Assembly: GCA_963724975.1 (NCBI GenBank)
Contig: CAVRXB010000005.1
Location: forward strand, 310,001-374,000
Direction of reading: 5' to 3'
Length of the DNA stretch: 64,000 bases
Source of the DNA: CAIWHR01 sp963724975
Lineage (GTDB): Bacteria; Pseudomonadota; Gammaproteobacteria; Burkholderiales; Casimicrobiaceae
Both the position numbers and the translations under genes were made by a program. The notes under the pieces are model-generated. The model saw nothing but the letters and a program-made list of their open reading frames with translations. It did no database searches and was not told the origin of the DNA. Numbering within the stretch: position 1 is the first letter of the stretch; each line of letters opens with the position of its first letter. Positions 7,464 through 16,611 of this stretch are shown here, one piece after another.

Positions 7464-10330
7464 GATATTTTCTCCTTGCGGCGCGGCGGTACGGGGGCGA
7501 GATATCCGATCAGCAGCAGGAGCAGGCCAACGCCGATGAACGACACGATCCGGGCGATCGTCCCGACCTGTGCGAGCTCTACCAGGAACAGCTTCGCGAC
7601 CACAATCCCGAGCAGCGCTGCGGCCGCCATCCATGGCACGCGCCACTGCCGCCGGTTGGCAAACGCCATCGTCGCCAGCGCGAGCGACGACCAGAGCAGC
7701 GAGAGCACGGCCTGGACGATCGTCGAACCCCAGAGCGCACGCGGCGTGTACGGGACGTCGTACCAGAAATGAATCGAACGCAGCGCGATCGCATTGATCC
7801 AGAGAAACGCAAGCGCGCAGAGGATGACTATCACCGCTTCGCGCGGCAGTGTGTCGAAGACTCCCGGGTCGGAACGCCTGACATGCACCGTCCACGTCGC
7901 GAGAGCGAGCAGGATGGCCGCCTGCGTGAGATCCAGTGGATTGAGAAGCGGCACGTACGGCAGCGGTGCGGGATCGCCGCTGCCATGCACGTTGGCGGCG
8001 ATCGACCACAACGCGAGCAACGCGGCAACGAGCGCCGCACCCACCACCAAGTAGCCACGCCGATGCGCACCGATGGGCCATGTAGAGCCACGCGCCAATT
8101 CGCTCACGATACCGAGGCCGAGTGCAGGCACGAGACCCCAGGGCACGGCGGTCCATACGCCATGACCCGGTTCGATCCGGCTTCCCACCCACGACAACTC
8201 GTGCGCGACGAGAAGCAACACGAGCCAGAAGAGGCCCGCATGAAGCAGTTCGATGGGCGTCGTCCCCGGCGCGTTGGCGGACGAAACGTCATGCTCGCGG
8301 TCGAACCACCGGAGAACTCCCGCCACCGCGGCGACCGCAACTATCCAGCCGACCACGCCGCCGTGCGCAAAGAGGTGATCGACCGCCACCGACGCGCGCC
8401 CGATGCCCACGAGCGCAATGGCGAGCAACGCGGGCAGCAGCAGCAATGCCGGCGTGCGCGCGGTGCGCCAATTGAGCCGCGCTTCGAGCACTACGAACAA
8501 GACGGCGGTCGCTGCGAGAAAAACGACCAGCACGGGAATGCGCGAGTCGTACGGCACAAAGCGGTCGATCTCGCGCCATCCCGCGAACAGCCACCAAAGC
8601 ATTCCCCACGCGAATGCAATCGCCGCGATACCCGTCTCGGCTGGGGGCAGGCGATCCCGATGGCGTTCCATCAGCCATCCGGTGAACAAGCCCGCGACGG
8701 CCACGAGCAACGCCCCGACGAACGCGCTGTTTGCAAGCGGAACCAGGGCGGCGGGAGCGCGCCCTGTCCACAACGACAAGCCGAGAATGAACGCGACGCC
8801 GGCGCCGAGCTCCAGCAACAGGCCGAACGCGCGCACGATGCCGCGATTGAGTCGCACGCCCGCCCAAACGATCGCCGCACCTTCGATTGCCCAGGTCGCG
8901 GAGGTCCAGCGTGCGTCGAGCCCCAGGGGAACCGCGAGCGTCGCGAACACGACACCGAGCGCGAGAAAGCTCTCGACCAGCAATCGGATGTCCTCGCGGC
9001 GGCGCGTGTAGAGGAAGCGCCCGAGGATCAGATAGAGCGCCGACATCGCAAGAGCGCTGAAGGCCATTCCATACTCGATGTCGCGCACGAGCGCGCTTTG
9101 CAGGCCGGCGGCGACGAGCGGCGTCCCGAAGACAAGACCCGCATCGACATAATCGCGCACTTCGACCGAACGGCGCAGCGCGTAGAGGACGGCAATCGCG
9201 ACGTAGAACAGGAAGAACAGGATCAGGAACGGTTCCGTCGTTGCGAAGTTCTCGGAGCGGTAACGCGTGACGCCCCAAAACGTCCCGACAAGGAACGTGA
9301 AAGCGAATCCCAGCAGATTGAGCACGCGCCACGCCTTGAACCATGCGATACCGAAGATGCCTGCGTTTAGCAAACCGTAGTAGGTAAACAGCATCACGTG
9401 GTTGCCCGATTGACTGGACGTCAGGATCGGCGCAAGGAAGCCGCCGGCGACGGCGAGTACGGCGAGCGAGATCGCATCCTGGCGCACCGCAAGCCACGAC
9501 GACAGCGCAGAGATCGCGACCAGCAGCCCGAAGGCTGCGAGGGGGGAGACGAGCTCGTAGAGACGAAGTGCCCCGAATACTGTCAAGTACAGCACGCCGA
9601 CGCCGCCACCCTGCAGCACCATCGCGTAGGCGCGCCGGGCGGCACGCAGTCGCCATCCGACTACGAGCAGAGCAACGCCACCCAACGCGATGCCGGCGAG
9701 ACGGAGCGAAATGGGCACTTGCACGTGCTCGACGGCGTATTTGATCAGGAAGCCGACGCCGATGAAAAGGAGTACGACGCCGATGCGTGCGAGCGTGTTG
9801 CCGCCGAGCATCCAGGCGACGAGAGGATTCGGCGGGACCTTTGGCGATGGCGGAACAGGCGGCGCGGGTGGCGGCGCTGCCAGCGCTGCATCGATCGTTG
9901 GCGACTCGACACGCATCGTTCCATCGGCATTGATGCTGGAGGAAGCGAGCAAAGCCTCCTCCGCGGACGGCGCAGGTACCGGGGCTATGGGCGCAGCCAC
10001 GGGAGGCATCACGAACGCATCCGGCTGCGCTTCCGTCGCCGCGTCGGCAAGTTCCGGCGCACCCGCCGGCAGCGCGCGCTCGAGGCTCGCCACGCGGCGC
10101 TCGAGCATCGACACGCGGTCGGCGAGCGATCGTTCGACTGGCACCGGCGCGGGGGGCGGTGTCACCTGACCGGCCGCCGCCGGGCGAAGGTTGCGCGCGC
10201 GTTCACCTTGGCTTCCAATAATGAAGCCCGCGAACGCGCCGACAACGCCGCCGAGCAGCGCACCGCCGCCACCGCCCATGAGCAGGGCTCCGGCCAGCAC
10301 GCCGACGATCAGTCCGATCACCGTTGCCAT
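7460..10330 (-). CDS. DUF2339 family multi-pass membrane protein
   Basis: The product has 956 residues. A Gly-rich hydrophobic N terminus (GVLAGALLMGGGGGALLGGVVG) is followed by a short coiled-coil-like stretch (RVSMLERRVASLERAL, about 72-87). A Pro/Ala-rich linker comes next, then more than twenty predicted membrane segments beginning at GGNTLARIGVVLLFIGVGFLIK. These features define DUF2339, whose function is unknown. GGAGG precedes the ATG at 10330. The stop overlaps the next start (GTGA at 7460-7463), implying translational coupling to the DUF3999 protein. A small inverted repeat lies just upstream. I infer a large inner-membrane complex with the DUF3999 partner. Confidence 0.85.
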   Translation of the reverse strand: MATVIGLIVGVLAGALLMGGGGGALLGGVVGAFAGFIIGSQGERARNLRPAAAGQVTPPPAPVPVERSLADRVSMLERRVASLERALPAGAPELADAATEAQPDAFVMPPVAAPIAPVPAPSAEEALLASSSINADGTMRVESPTIDAALAAPPPAPPVPPSPKVPPNPLVAWMLGGNTLARIGVVLLFIGVGFLIKYAVEHVQVPISLRLAGIALGGVALLVVGWRLRAARRAYAMVLQGGGVGVLYLTVFGALRLYELVSPLAAFGLLVAISALSSWLAVRQDAISLAVLAVAGGFLAPILTSSQSGNHVMLFTYYGLLNAGIFGIAWFKAWRVLNLLGFAFTFLVGTFWGVTRYRSENFATTEPFLILFFLFYVAIAVLYALRRSVEVRDYVDAGLVFGTPLVAAGLQSALVRDIEYGMAFSALAMSALYLILGRFLYTRRREDIRLLVESFLALGVVFATLAVPLGLDARWTSATWAIEGAAIVWAGVRLNRGIVRAFGLLLELGAGVAFILGLSLWTGRAPAALVPLANSAFVGALLVAVAGLFTGWLMERHRDRLPPAETGIAAIAFAWGMLWWLFAGWREIDRFVPYDSRIPVLVVFLAATAVLFVVLEARLNWRTARTPALLLLPALLAIALVGIGRASVAVDHLFAHGGVVGWIVAVAAVAGVLRWFDREHDVSSANAPGTTPIELLHAGLFWLVLLLVAHELSWVGSRIEPGHGVWTAVPWGLVPALGLGIVSELARGSTWPIGAHRRGYLVVGAALVAALLALWSIAANVHGSGDPAPLPYVPLLNPLDLTQAAILLALATWTVHVRRSDPGVFDTLPREAVIVILCALAFLWINAIALRSIHFWYDVPYTPRALWGSTIVQAVLSLLWSSLALATMAFANRRQWRVPWMAAAALLGIVVAKLFLVELAQVGTIARIVSFIGVGLLLLLIGYLAPVPPRRKEKIS

Positions 10331-10343
10331 GACTTCCTCCCTC

Positions 10344-10359
10344 GTGCGGTGGACCGCAC
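10344..10359. repeat. Perfect inverted repeat between two operon genes
   Basis: GTGCGG and CCGCAC flank a four-base centre (the arms can extend to seven bases with a two-base loop). It sits in the 40-base gap between the GDYXXLXY gene and the DUF2339 start, the only real gap in this five-gene run. There is no T tract, so it is not a standard terminator. It could shield RNA ends or be an operator. Confidence 0.4.
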
Positions 10360-10370
10360 CTCCGACTGTG

Positions 10371-10865
10371 TCATTCTTTTTGCGGCGCCCCGAGGCGCGC
10401 GAGACTTTCGTCGCGGAGTCCCGTCAGGATCGCGTCGCCATGTGGCGCGACCCGAAATTCGCCATAGCGGGCCCGGTTGTAGTCGCCGGCGTGACCCTCC
10501 TGGAAGAAATACGCATCAGTGCCGAAGTGCGCCATGCCGTGGCGCACGCGATAGCGGATCCTAACCTCGTCTTGACCGAGCGGCGCGCCGTCATCGATGC
10601 GGCGAAACGTGGCGAGTCCGCGCGCATCGAGCGCGAGCACCGCGCGCCCATCCTGCGCTATCACCGCCGCGGACTGCACGACATCGCGCGCGATCCTGTA
10701 GCGCAGCGACATGTAGTCGCCTTGCATCAGCGAGCGCGGATCGGCCGGCGCCAGGTCGAGGAGCACCACGCGCCCTTCCCCGAGCAGGCGCTCACGCGAC
10801 GCGATGACGAGATTGACGGCCAGCAGAATGGCACCGGCAGCGAGCACCACAATCCATTTACGCAT
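10371..10865 (-). CDS. GDYXXLXY motif protein
   Basis: The product has 164 residues. It begins with an uncleaved signal or membrane anchor (MRKWIVVLAAGAILLAVNLVIA), followed by a small extracytoplasmic domain. The family-defining motif is seen exactly in QGDYMSLRY (about residue 50). The ATG at 10865 overlaps the end of the upstream DUF4401 gene by eight bases. The family is functionally uncharacterised but is regularly found with DUF2157 and DUF4401 proteins, as here. The exported domain probably works with these two membrane partners. Confidence 0.85.
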   Translation of the reverse strand: MRKWIVVLAAGAILLAVNLVIASRERLLGEGRVVLLDLAPADPRSLMQGDYMSLRYRIARDVVQSAAVIAQDGRAVLALDARGLATFRRIDDGAPLGQDEVRIRYRVRHGMAHFGTDAYFFQEGHAGDYNRARYGEFRVAPHGDAILTGLRDESLARLGAPQKE

Positions 10866-11931
10866 GACGCGTCTCCGGCGCCGGAGCACTGATCCAGCGC
10901 GCGGCGGCAAACCGAGCAGCGAGGAGCAACGCGCCGATAGCGAGCATCGACATGGACTTCGCGAACAGCGTCGCGTCGAGCGAGTAGTAGTAATAGGCAA
11001 GGTTCGCCGCCATCGCGACTATTCCGAGGCCCATTAGCGCACGGCGGCCGTTCGCAAAGGCAACGATGATGACGGTTAGCGCGGCGATGAGCGCCGGTAC
11101 CTGCCACGCCGCCAGCGCGACGGCCGCACAGGCCGCAAGCGTGGTCACGCCTGCGCGTCCGCCGAGCAGCACGTTGTTGCGCATGAGCAAAATTGCGACG
11201 GTCCCAACCAGGACCACGGCGGCCAGCACGCTCGCCATCCACGCCGCGGAAGTGTCCGGGGGCGCGCTGCTGCCGACCAGATCGCTGAGCACACCGAAGG
11301 CGAGCGACGCCGGAACCACAACGAGCAGGCCCAGCGCGAGGCCCGCGCTGATCGGTTGCCAGATCTTCGGCGTCGCGGAACGCCCATCGTCGAGCTCCAA
11401 CATGACAAATGCCATCGCAATCAGCGCCGGAAACACGAACGCAAGGTGCGCGAGGATCAGCGCGTACAGCAACAGCATCGAGGCCGCGAACGTCGACAAC
11501 GTGCGATGAATCGAATGCGGTGCGATCAATGCCAGCGCAATCTCGAAGGCTGCGATGATCGCGAAGACACCCGCACCCGGGTGCCGAAATGCCATGAAAA
11601 GCCCGGCGACGACGAGCGCCTGCCCCGCAACGCTCGCCGCCAGCGCAAACTGCGAGACGAAATCATGCGCAGGAAACTTCCAGAAAAGTGCAATCGCCGC
11701 GCCGCACAGCAGGAGGCCGACCGTAATCGCCGCGGGACCGGTCCGGAACACGAACTCGAATCCCACGCCGACGAATACCAGCAGGAAGCACGCGGCGATC
11801 CATCCGGCGATCCCGATCATGGCGCGGACGTACCAGGGAACCGCGCTTTCCCTCGCGGGGGGAACATCGCCCTCGGCCAAGCCCTCGGCACGCAGCCGAT
11901 CCCAGAGCGCCGCACGATCGCTCGAATTCAT
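10858..11931 (-). CDS. DUF4401 family membrane protein
   Basis: The product has 357 residues. A short acidic N terminus (MNSSDRAALWDRLRAEGLAE) precedes about ten membrane segments, starting at YVRAMIGIAGWIAACFLLVFVG. This is the layout of DUF4401, a family of unknown function. Its ATG overlaps the DUF2157 stop as ATGA (11928-11931), and its own end overlaps the GDYXXLXY start. The three proteins are therefore very probably co-translated. The amphipathic N terminus, also seen in the DUF2157 partner, may mediate pairing, which is an inference. Confidence 0.82.
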   Translation of the reverse strand: MNSSDRAALWDRLRAEGLAEGDVPPARESAVPWYVRAMIGIAGWIAACFLLVFVGVGFEFVFRTGPAAITVGLLLCGAAIALFWKFPAHDFVSQFALAASVAGQALVVAGLFMAFRHPGAGVFAIIAAFEIALALIAPHSIHRTLSTFAASMLLLYALILAHLAFVFPALIAMAFVMLELDDGRSATPKIWQPISAGLALGLLVVVPASLAFGVLSDLVGSSAPPDTSAAWMASVLAAVVLVGTVAILLMRNNVLLGGRAGVTTLAACAAVALAAWQVPALIAALTVIIVAFANGRRALMGLGIVAMAANLAYYYYSLDATLFAKSMSMLAIGALLLAARFAAARWISAPAPETRHA

Positions 11932-12899
11932 ATCGGCTCCTCAGCCGCGATGGCGCGCAACCACCACGTCCCCAGGGCCGCGCCCGCAATCACCGCGAGT
12001 CCGATCATCAGGAAGGAACCGGCATCGCCGTGACGGAGCAGCACTTTCGACAGCCCGGCTGTCATGACGATGATCACGGAGAGAACGGCGCCCGCGAGCA
12101 CGAAGAGATCGACGCTGCGTCGCCGGTAGGCCCACCACGCAGCCGCAAGCCAGGCTGCATAGGCGATGAGCGGCCACGGCCCGGCCTGCGTGAAGTCGAC
12201 CATGGACCAGACCGCAAGCATCGTCACCGCCGCCCCGCTCGCGAACGCCACGACGCGAATCGCCCACCGCTCGCGCAACCATTCCATCCCCGCTGCGGCC
12301 AGCGCTTCCCAGGCGATCAGAGCCACCGTGTCGAACGCGAATACGACCCACACGGACTCGAGCGATCTGAACATGAGGCCGAACATTCGCTCGAAGGTGC
12401 TGAAATACGCGAGAAGCGCGACGTGCAGGATCGCAAGCCAGAGGAGCACGAGGACCGGCAGCCGCGCAACCGCCACCCACGCCGTGATCGCGAGGGCCCA
12501 GATCAGGAACAGCTCGTACGCGTCGGCGCCGGTCTGATAGACCTGTCCGACGAGTGCGAGCAGCGCCCCGGTCAGGAGCGACGCTGCGATCAGCGCCGAT
12601 TTGCCGGCAGTGGAATCGAGGCCATAGCGCCAGCACGCGGCGATCGCCACGGCGATCGGCATCTCGACCAGCGCGAACTTGGCGAAGCGCCCAAGCTCGT
12701 CCCAGTTGAACGCCACGAAGAAAGTGATGCCGGCCCCGAACATCAGCGCGCCCATACCGAGCAGCAGGCGGTCAATGAATCGTCGCCATTGCACGGTGCT
12801 GGGCGCGACGCCGGCGAGCCGCAGCGCTGATGGCACTGCGGAAGGCGCGAGGCGTCGTTGGTCCACCCATTCGTAGATTGCGCTTCGTTCTTCGCTCAT
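11928..12899 (-). CDS. DUF2157 family membrane protein
   Basis: The product has 323 residues. A cytoplasmic N-terminal segment (ERSAIYEWVDQRRLAPSAV, about residues 4-22) resembles the conserved N-terminal part of DUF2157. Eight or nine membrane helices follow, from LLLGMGALMFGAGITFFVAFNW onward. The motif WDELGRFAKFALVEMP is typical. It is the first gene of the overlapping DUF2157-DUF4401-GDYXXLXY set. GGAGG lies just before the ATG. It starts only 24 bases after the end of the MFS-acyltransferase gene, so the transcript may begin further upstream. Confidence 0.85.
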   Translation of the reverse strand: MSEERSAIYEWVDQRRLAPSAVPSALRLAGVAPSTVQWRRFIDRLLLGMGALMFGAGITFFVAFNWDELGRFAKFALVEMPIAVAIAACWRYGLDSTAGKSALIAASLLTGALLALVGQVYQTGADAYELFLIWALAITAWVAVARLPVLVLLWLAILHVALLAYFSTFERMFGLMFRSLESVWVVFAFDTVALIAWEALAAAGMEWLRERWAIRVVAFASGAAVTMLAVWSMVDFTQAGPWPLIAYAAWLAAAWWAYRRRSVDLFVLAGAVLSVIIVMTAGLSKVLLRHGDAGSFLMIGLAVIAGAALGTWWLRAIAAEEPI

Positions 12900-12923
12900 G
12901 GTTCCTCCCGTCGACGCGCGCGG

Positions 12924-14807
12924 CTATTTCCGGTCGCCGCGCAAGGCGAGCACGGTCGCCTGCAATCCGTCGAGTGTCACGCGCTCCGCCGGAACCGGTG
13001 GCGCGGCAACCAGCGCGATGCGCGAAAAGACGCCGCGGAGGCGACGCATCGCCTTGCCCTCGTGTGACCTGCTGAAGAAGCTTCCCCACAAGCCGCGCAG
13101 CGCAAGCGGCACCACCGGCACCGGCGTCGTCTCGACGATCTGCTGAATGCCGGGCCGAAAAGGATTGAGCTCGCCCGTTTGCGTAAGCTTGCCTTCCGGA
13201 AAAATGCCGATGATCTCGCCGGCCGCGAGCGCTTTTGCGACTTCGGCAAATGCGCGGTTCTTCATGGCCGCATCTTCTTTCGCCGGCGCAATCGGAATCG
13301 CGCGCATGGTGCGGAAAATGAACGAGAGGAGCGGAACCTTGAAAATCCGATGGTCCATCACGAAGCGGATGGGGCGCCGCACACAAGCGGCAATCACGAC
13401 CGCGTCCACGTAGCTCACGTGATTGCAGACGACGACGCACGGCCCGGTCTCCGGGATCCGGTCGAGCCCTTCCTTATCCACGCGGTAGAACGTGTGGACG
13501 AGCAGCCACGCGAGGAAGCGCATCAGGAATTCGGGGACCAGACCGAAGATGAAGACCGCGACCGCCGCATTCATCAGCGCGTTGACCAGGAAGAGCTGAG
13601 GAATCGACAGGCCGACGCCGAGCAGTGCGACCGCGATGCCTGCGGACGCAACGATGAAGAGCGCATTCAGGATATTGTTTGCGGCGATGATCCGCGAACG
13701 ATGCGACGGCGCCGAGCGCTCCTGGATCAGCGCGTACAGGGGAACGATGTAAAACCCGCCGAAGAGGCCGATCAGCACGAGATCGGCGGCAACGCGCCAA
13801 TGAGCAGGCGTGGCGAAAAATACATCGAGGCCAGCGAGGCCGGTCGCGTGCAGTGAATCGCTGGCGAGCCAGAGGTCGGCGGCGAACAGCGTGAGCCCGA
13901 TCGAGCCGAACGGGACGAGGCCCAGCTCGATCTTGCGCCCCGACAAGCGCTCGCACAGCAGCGAACCGACGCCGATGCCGACCGAAAAGAGAGCGAGCAG
14001 GAAGGTGACGACGTGCTCGTTGCCGCCCAAAACGTCGCGCGAGAAGCCGGCGAACTGCGCGAGAAAGATCGCACCGTAGAACCAGAACCAGGAAATGCCG
14101 AGCATCGAGAGCCAAACCACGCGGTTCTCCTGCGCGACGCGAAGATTGCGCCAGGTTTCCGAAAACGGATTCCAGTTGATCGCGAGGTCGGGCGCCACCG
14201 CCGGCGTGTGCGGGATGCCGCGGCTCACGAGATAGCCGGCCACCGCAATGGCGATCGCCAATGCGCAGGCGAGGATCGGGCCGTTGGGTTCAACGGCGAC
14301 GACGACGCCACCTGCGATGGTGCCGAGCAGGATGGCGACGAATGTGCCCATCTCGACCAGTCCATTGCCACCGATCAGCTCCTCGGGCTTCAGGTGCTGC
14401 GGCAGGATCGCGTACTTGACCGGCCCGAACAGCGCCGAATGGACGCCGAGAAGCGCGAGGGCGGTGAACATCAGCGTGAGGTTCTGGCGCCAGAAGCCCG
14501 CGAGCCCGACCACCATGATGACGATCTCGAAGAGCTTTATCCAGCGGATGAGGCGCGACTTTTCGACCTTGTCGGCAATCTGGCCAGAGGTTGCCGACAG
14601 AAGGACGAACGGCGCGATGAACACGGCTCCGGCGAGATTGACGAGCGCATTGGGGTCAAGGGTGGTCAACTGCGCGGCGTGGAATGCGACGAAGATGATC
14701 AGCGCGTTCTTGTAGACATTGTCGTTGCCGGCGCCGAGGAACTGCGTCCAGAAAAAAGGCGCGAAACGGCGCTCGCGAAGCAGGTCGAACTGATTGCCGG
14801 TGTGCAT
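12924..14807 (-). CDS. MFS transporter fused to a PlsC-type acyltransferase
   Basis: The product has 627 residues. Residues about 10-420 form a 12-helix major facilitator of the lysophospholipid transporter (LplT) type (ERRFAPFFWTQFLGAGNDNVYKNA). Residues about 435-620 form a 1-acylglycerol-3-phosphate acyltransferase with the H(X)4D motif in CNHVSYVDAV and the substrate motif FPEGKLTQTG. Known relatives flip lysophospholipids inward and re-acylate them, so this protein probably repairs membrane phospholipids in one polypeptide. Unlike E. coli Aas there is no AMP-ligase domain, so the acyl donor is presumably acyl-CoA or acyl-ACP. It lies 50 bases downstream of an ArsR-type regulator that may control it. 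Confidence 0.88.
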   Translation of the reverse strand: MHTGNQFDLLRERRFAPFFWTQFLGAGNDNVYKNALIIFVAFHAAQLTTLDPNALVNLAGAVFIAPFVLLSATSGQIADKVEKSRLIRWIKLFEIVIMVVGLAGFWRQNLTLMFTALALLGVHSALFGPVKYAILPQHLKPEELIGGNGLVEMGTFVAILLGTIAGGVVVAVEPNGPILACALAIAIAVAGYLVSRGIPHTPAVAPDLAINWNPFSETWRNLRVAQENRVVWLSMLGISWFWFYGAIFLAQFAGFSRDVLGGNEHVVTFLLALFSVGIGVGSLLCERLSGRKIELGLVPFGSIGLTLFAADLWLASDSLHATGLAGLDVFFATPAHWRVAADLVLIGLFGGFYIVPLYALIQERSAPSHRSRIIAANNILNALFIVASAGIAVALLGVGLSIPQLFLVNALMNAAVAVFIFGLVPEFLMRFLAWLLVHTFYRVDKEGLDRIPETGPCVVVCNHVSYVDAVVIAACVRRPIRFVMDHRIFKVPLLSFIFRTMRAIPIAPAKEDAAMKNRAFAEVAKALAAGEIIGIFPEGKLTQTGELNPFRPGIQQIVETTPVPVVPLALRGLWGSFFSRSHEGKAMRRLRGVFSRIALVAAPPVPAERVTLDGLQATVLALRGDRK

Positions 14808-14857
14808 ATGGCTTTTCCCCGTTCAGCCGGAGCGTGAACCGGTTCGGCTCCGAGCCG

Positions 14858-15166
14858 TCATTGCGCGTCGAGGTACGCGAGCACCGCGGTGAGCGCCTTG
14901 CGCACCGCGTCCGGATCGCGCCAATACCAGACTTCCTTGCCGATCTTCTCCGATTGGAGGACGCCGGCAACGCGCAGCACGCGCAGGTGATGGGATACCG
15001 CGGAACGCGAAAGCGTGGACGCGGCGACGATCTGGCCGACGTTGAGACGCTCGCCCGGCTCGAACATCAGCAGGATCCGCTGGCGGTGCGCATCGCCCAG
15101 CGCGACGAACATCCCCGCCGTCTGGCGCCACGCACGAGGAATGGCGCGCGCATAGCTCGGCCGCAT
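14858..15166 (-). CDS. ArsR/SmtB family transcriptional regulator
   Basis: This 102-residue winged-helix protein has the recognition helix in TLSRSAVSHHLRVLRVAGVL and the wing in SEKIGKEVWYWRD. It contains no cysteine at all, so it lacks the ArsR-type thiolate metal site. Its signal may be a metal bound by other residues, a small molecule, or none. It is followed on the same strand by the MFS-acyltransferase gene, the likeliest target. It diverges from thyA. A candidate operator lies about 30 bases upstream of its start. Confidence 0.85.
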   Translation of the reverse strand: MRPSYARAIPRAWRQTAGMFVALGDAHRQRILLMFEPGERLNVGQIVAASTLSRSAVSHHLRVLRVAGVLQSEKIGKEVWYWRDPDAVRKALTAVLAYLDAQ

Positions 15167-15194
15167 TCGGCACTCCGTTTATATAACTATGAAA

Positions 15195-15217
15195 CTAGTC
15201 ATGTGGTCATATACTAG
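15195..15217. promoter_or_regulatory. Candidate ArsR-type operator
   Basis: CTAGT and ACTAG form the outer arms of a 23-base imperfect palindrome. Inside it, GTCAT occurs twice in direct orientation eight bases apart. The AT-rich tract (15180-15217) stands out in a G+C-rich genome and lies directly upstream of the regulator start at 15166. This is typical of autoregulated ArsR-family promoters. The assignment is by position and symmetry only. Confidence 0.4.
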
Positions 15218-15398
15218 CGAGTCGGATTTGCTCTTGTCAACTCGTGCCGCCTGCCGAGGACGAGTTGGCCGACGAGCGGTCGTTTGCCTGCCGGCCTGCG
15301 GTCCCAGACGCCCCTATCGCTTCTTTGGCAGCCGCTTCGAGGCGCTGTGCCGCTCACGCTACAATCGGACCGACGTACTCTTAGGCCGGCCCTTCCCA

Positions 15399-16193
15399 AT
15401 GCGACAGTACCTCGACTTCATGCGGCACGTCCGCGAGCACGGCGACCGCAAGTCGGACCGGACAGGCACCGGCACCTTGTCCGTGTTCGGCTATCAGATG
15501 CGGTTCGACCTCAACGCTGGGTTCCCGCTGCTGACGACGAAGAAGGTGCACACCAAATCGATCGTCCACGAACTGCTGTGGTTCCTGCGCGGCGAGACGA
15601 ATGCGCGCTCGCTGCAGGCGGTCGGGGTGACGATCTGGGACGAATGGGCGGATGCGAACGGCGAGCTCGGTCCGGTCTACGGTTACCAGTGGCGGAACTG
15701 GCCGGCGCCGGACGGCTCGCACATCGATCAGATCGCGAACGTTATCGCAGAAATCAAGCGCAATCCGGATTCGCGGCGCCTGATCGTGTCGGCGTGGAAT
15801 GTCGGCGACATTCCGCGGATGAAACTGCCGCCCTGCCATTTGCTGTTCCAGTTCTATGTGGCCGGAGGCAAGCTGTCGTGTCAGTTGTACCAGCGGAGCT
15901 GCGATATTTTCCTCGGCGTTCCGTTCAACATTGCGTCATACGCACTTCTGACGCACATGGTCGCGCAGCAGTGCGATCTGCGGGTCGGCGATTTCGTCTG
16001 GACCGGCGGCGACTGCCACCTCTATCTCAATCATCTGGAACAGGTGGACACGCAACTTGCCCGGACGCCTGGTCCACTGCCCCGGCTCGTGTTGCACCGG
16101 CGGCCGCCGACGATCTTCGATTACGTCTACGAGGATATCGAGATCGTCGACTACAACCCTCAACCGGCGATCAAGGCGCCCGTAGCGGTGTGA
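15399..16193 (+). CDS. thyA: Thymidylate synthase
   Basis: ThyA methylates dUMP to dTMP with methylene-tetrahydrofolate. The ATG at 15399 gives 264 residues, exactly the length of the E. coli enzyme. An upstream in-frame extension is therefore not coding. The signature is complete: RTGTGTLSVFGYQMRFDL, LLWFLRGETN, the catalytic cysteine in LPPCHLLFQFYV, QLYQRSCDIFLGVPFNIASY, and YNPQPAIKAPVAV at the C terminus. It makes dihydrofolate, which FolA (20.7 kb) regenerates, but the two genes are not in one operon here. Confidence 0.97.
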   Translation: MRQYLDFMRHVREHGDRKSDRTGTGTLSVFGYQMRFDLNAGFPLLTTKKVHTKSIVHELLWFLRGETNARSLQAVGVTIWDEWADANGELGPVYGYQWRNWPAPDGSHIDQIANVIAEIKRNPDSRRLIVSAWNVGDIPRMKLPPCHLLFQFYVAGGKLSCQLYQRSCDIFLGVPFNIASYALLTHMVAQQCDLRVGDFVWTGGDCHLYLNHLEQVDTQLARTPGPLPRLVLHRRPPTIFDYVYEDIEIVDYNPQPAIKAPVAV

Positions 16194-16443
16194 GCGCCGG
16201 GCAGGGGCGAGCAATCGCGAATCAGCGCTAGCAGCCGAAGACCGTCCTGCGACCTCAGATCATGGAGCGGACGTCGTCCGTTTCCGCGGCGACCCACCGA
16301 TTTTGAACGAACAAAAAAAAGCCCGCCGGGAGGAAGATAGCGGGCAAGGGGGATCGATCGACCGAAGCGGCGGTTGCGCTCCGGCCACTGTTCGGGCCGG
16401 CTCTCGCGCCGGCATGTCTGGAGGTCGGTGCGATTCCTCCGAA
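16194..16443. other. Gap downstream of thyA containing a minus-strand terminator
   Basis: No protein-like frame is visible apart from the edge of a long minus-strand open frame, which runs through a terminator and so is rejected. The only clear element is the terminator at 16313-16345, pointing leftward toward the end of thyA. Confidence 0.5.
16313..16345 (-). terminator. Rho-independent terminator, minus strand
   Basis: Read on the minus strand, GCCCGC and GCGGGC form a six-base G+C stem around a 13-base loop, followed immediately by eight T residues (16320-16313). It would end transcripts coming from the signalling operon (stop at 16990) or from the small open frame at 16444-16611. It would also protect thyA from antisense transcription. 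Confidence 0.65.
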
Positions 16444-16611
16444 CTAAAAGACGCTCCGTGCGGCGGAGACACGTTCGGCCAACTCATCGAGCGCTTCCTG
16501 TTGCGAAGCTGACGGCGACTCGTCCGCATGTCGCTGCACCGCCGGGCCGTCGGTCGAACTCGACCAGTCGGTGAGCCAGTGTTGCGCGAACTCAGGCGCG
16601 AATTTGTCCAT
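16444..16611 (-). CDS. Possible small protein, 55 residues
   Basis: An ATG at 16611 opens a frame reading MDKFAPEFAQHWLTDW and ending AERVSAARSVF. It is acidic, with an amphipathic C-terminal half (QQEALDELAERVSAA). The gene would stop 99 bases before a good terminator on the same strand, which favours a real transcript unit. Against it, there is no clear ribosome binding site and I know no family. Too short for confident calling. Confidence 0.3.
   Translation of the reverse strand: MDKFAPEFAQHWLTDWSSSTDGPAVQRHADESPSASQQEALDELAERVSAARSVF

Noticed and set aside
7307..9370. 687-codon plus-strand open frame over the DUF2339 gene
   Set aside because: Extreme Arg/His/Gln composition with no domains; shadow of a G+C-rich membrane gene on the other strand.
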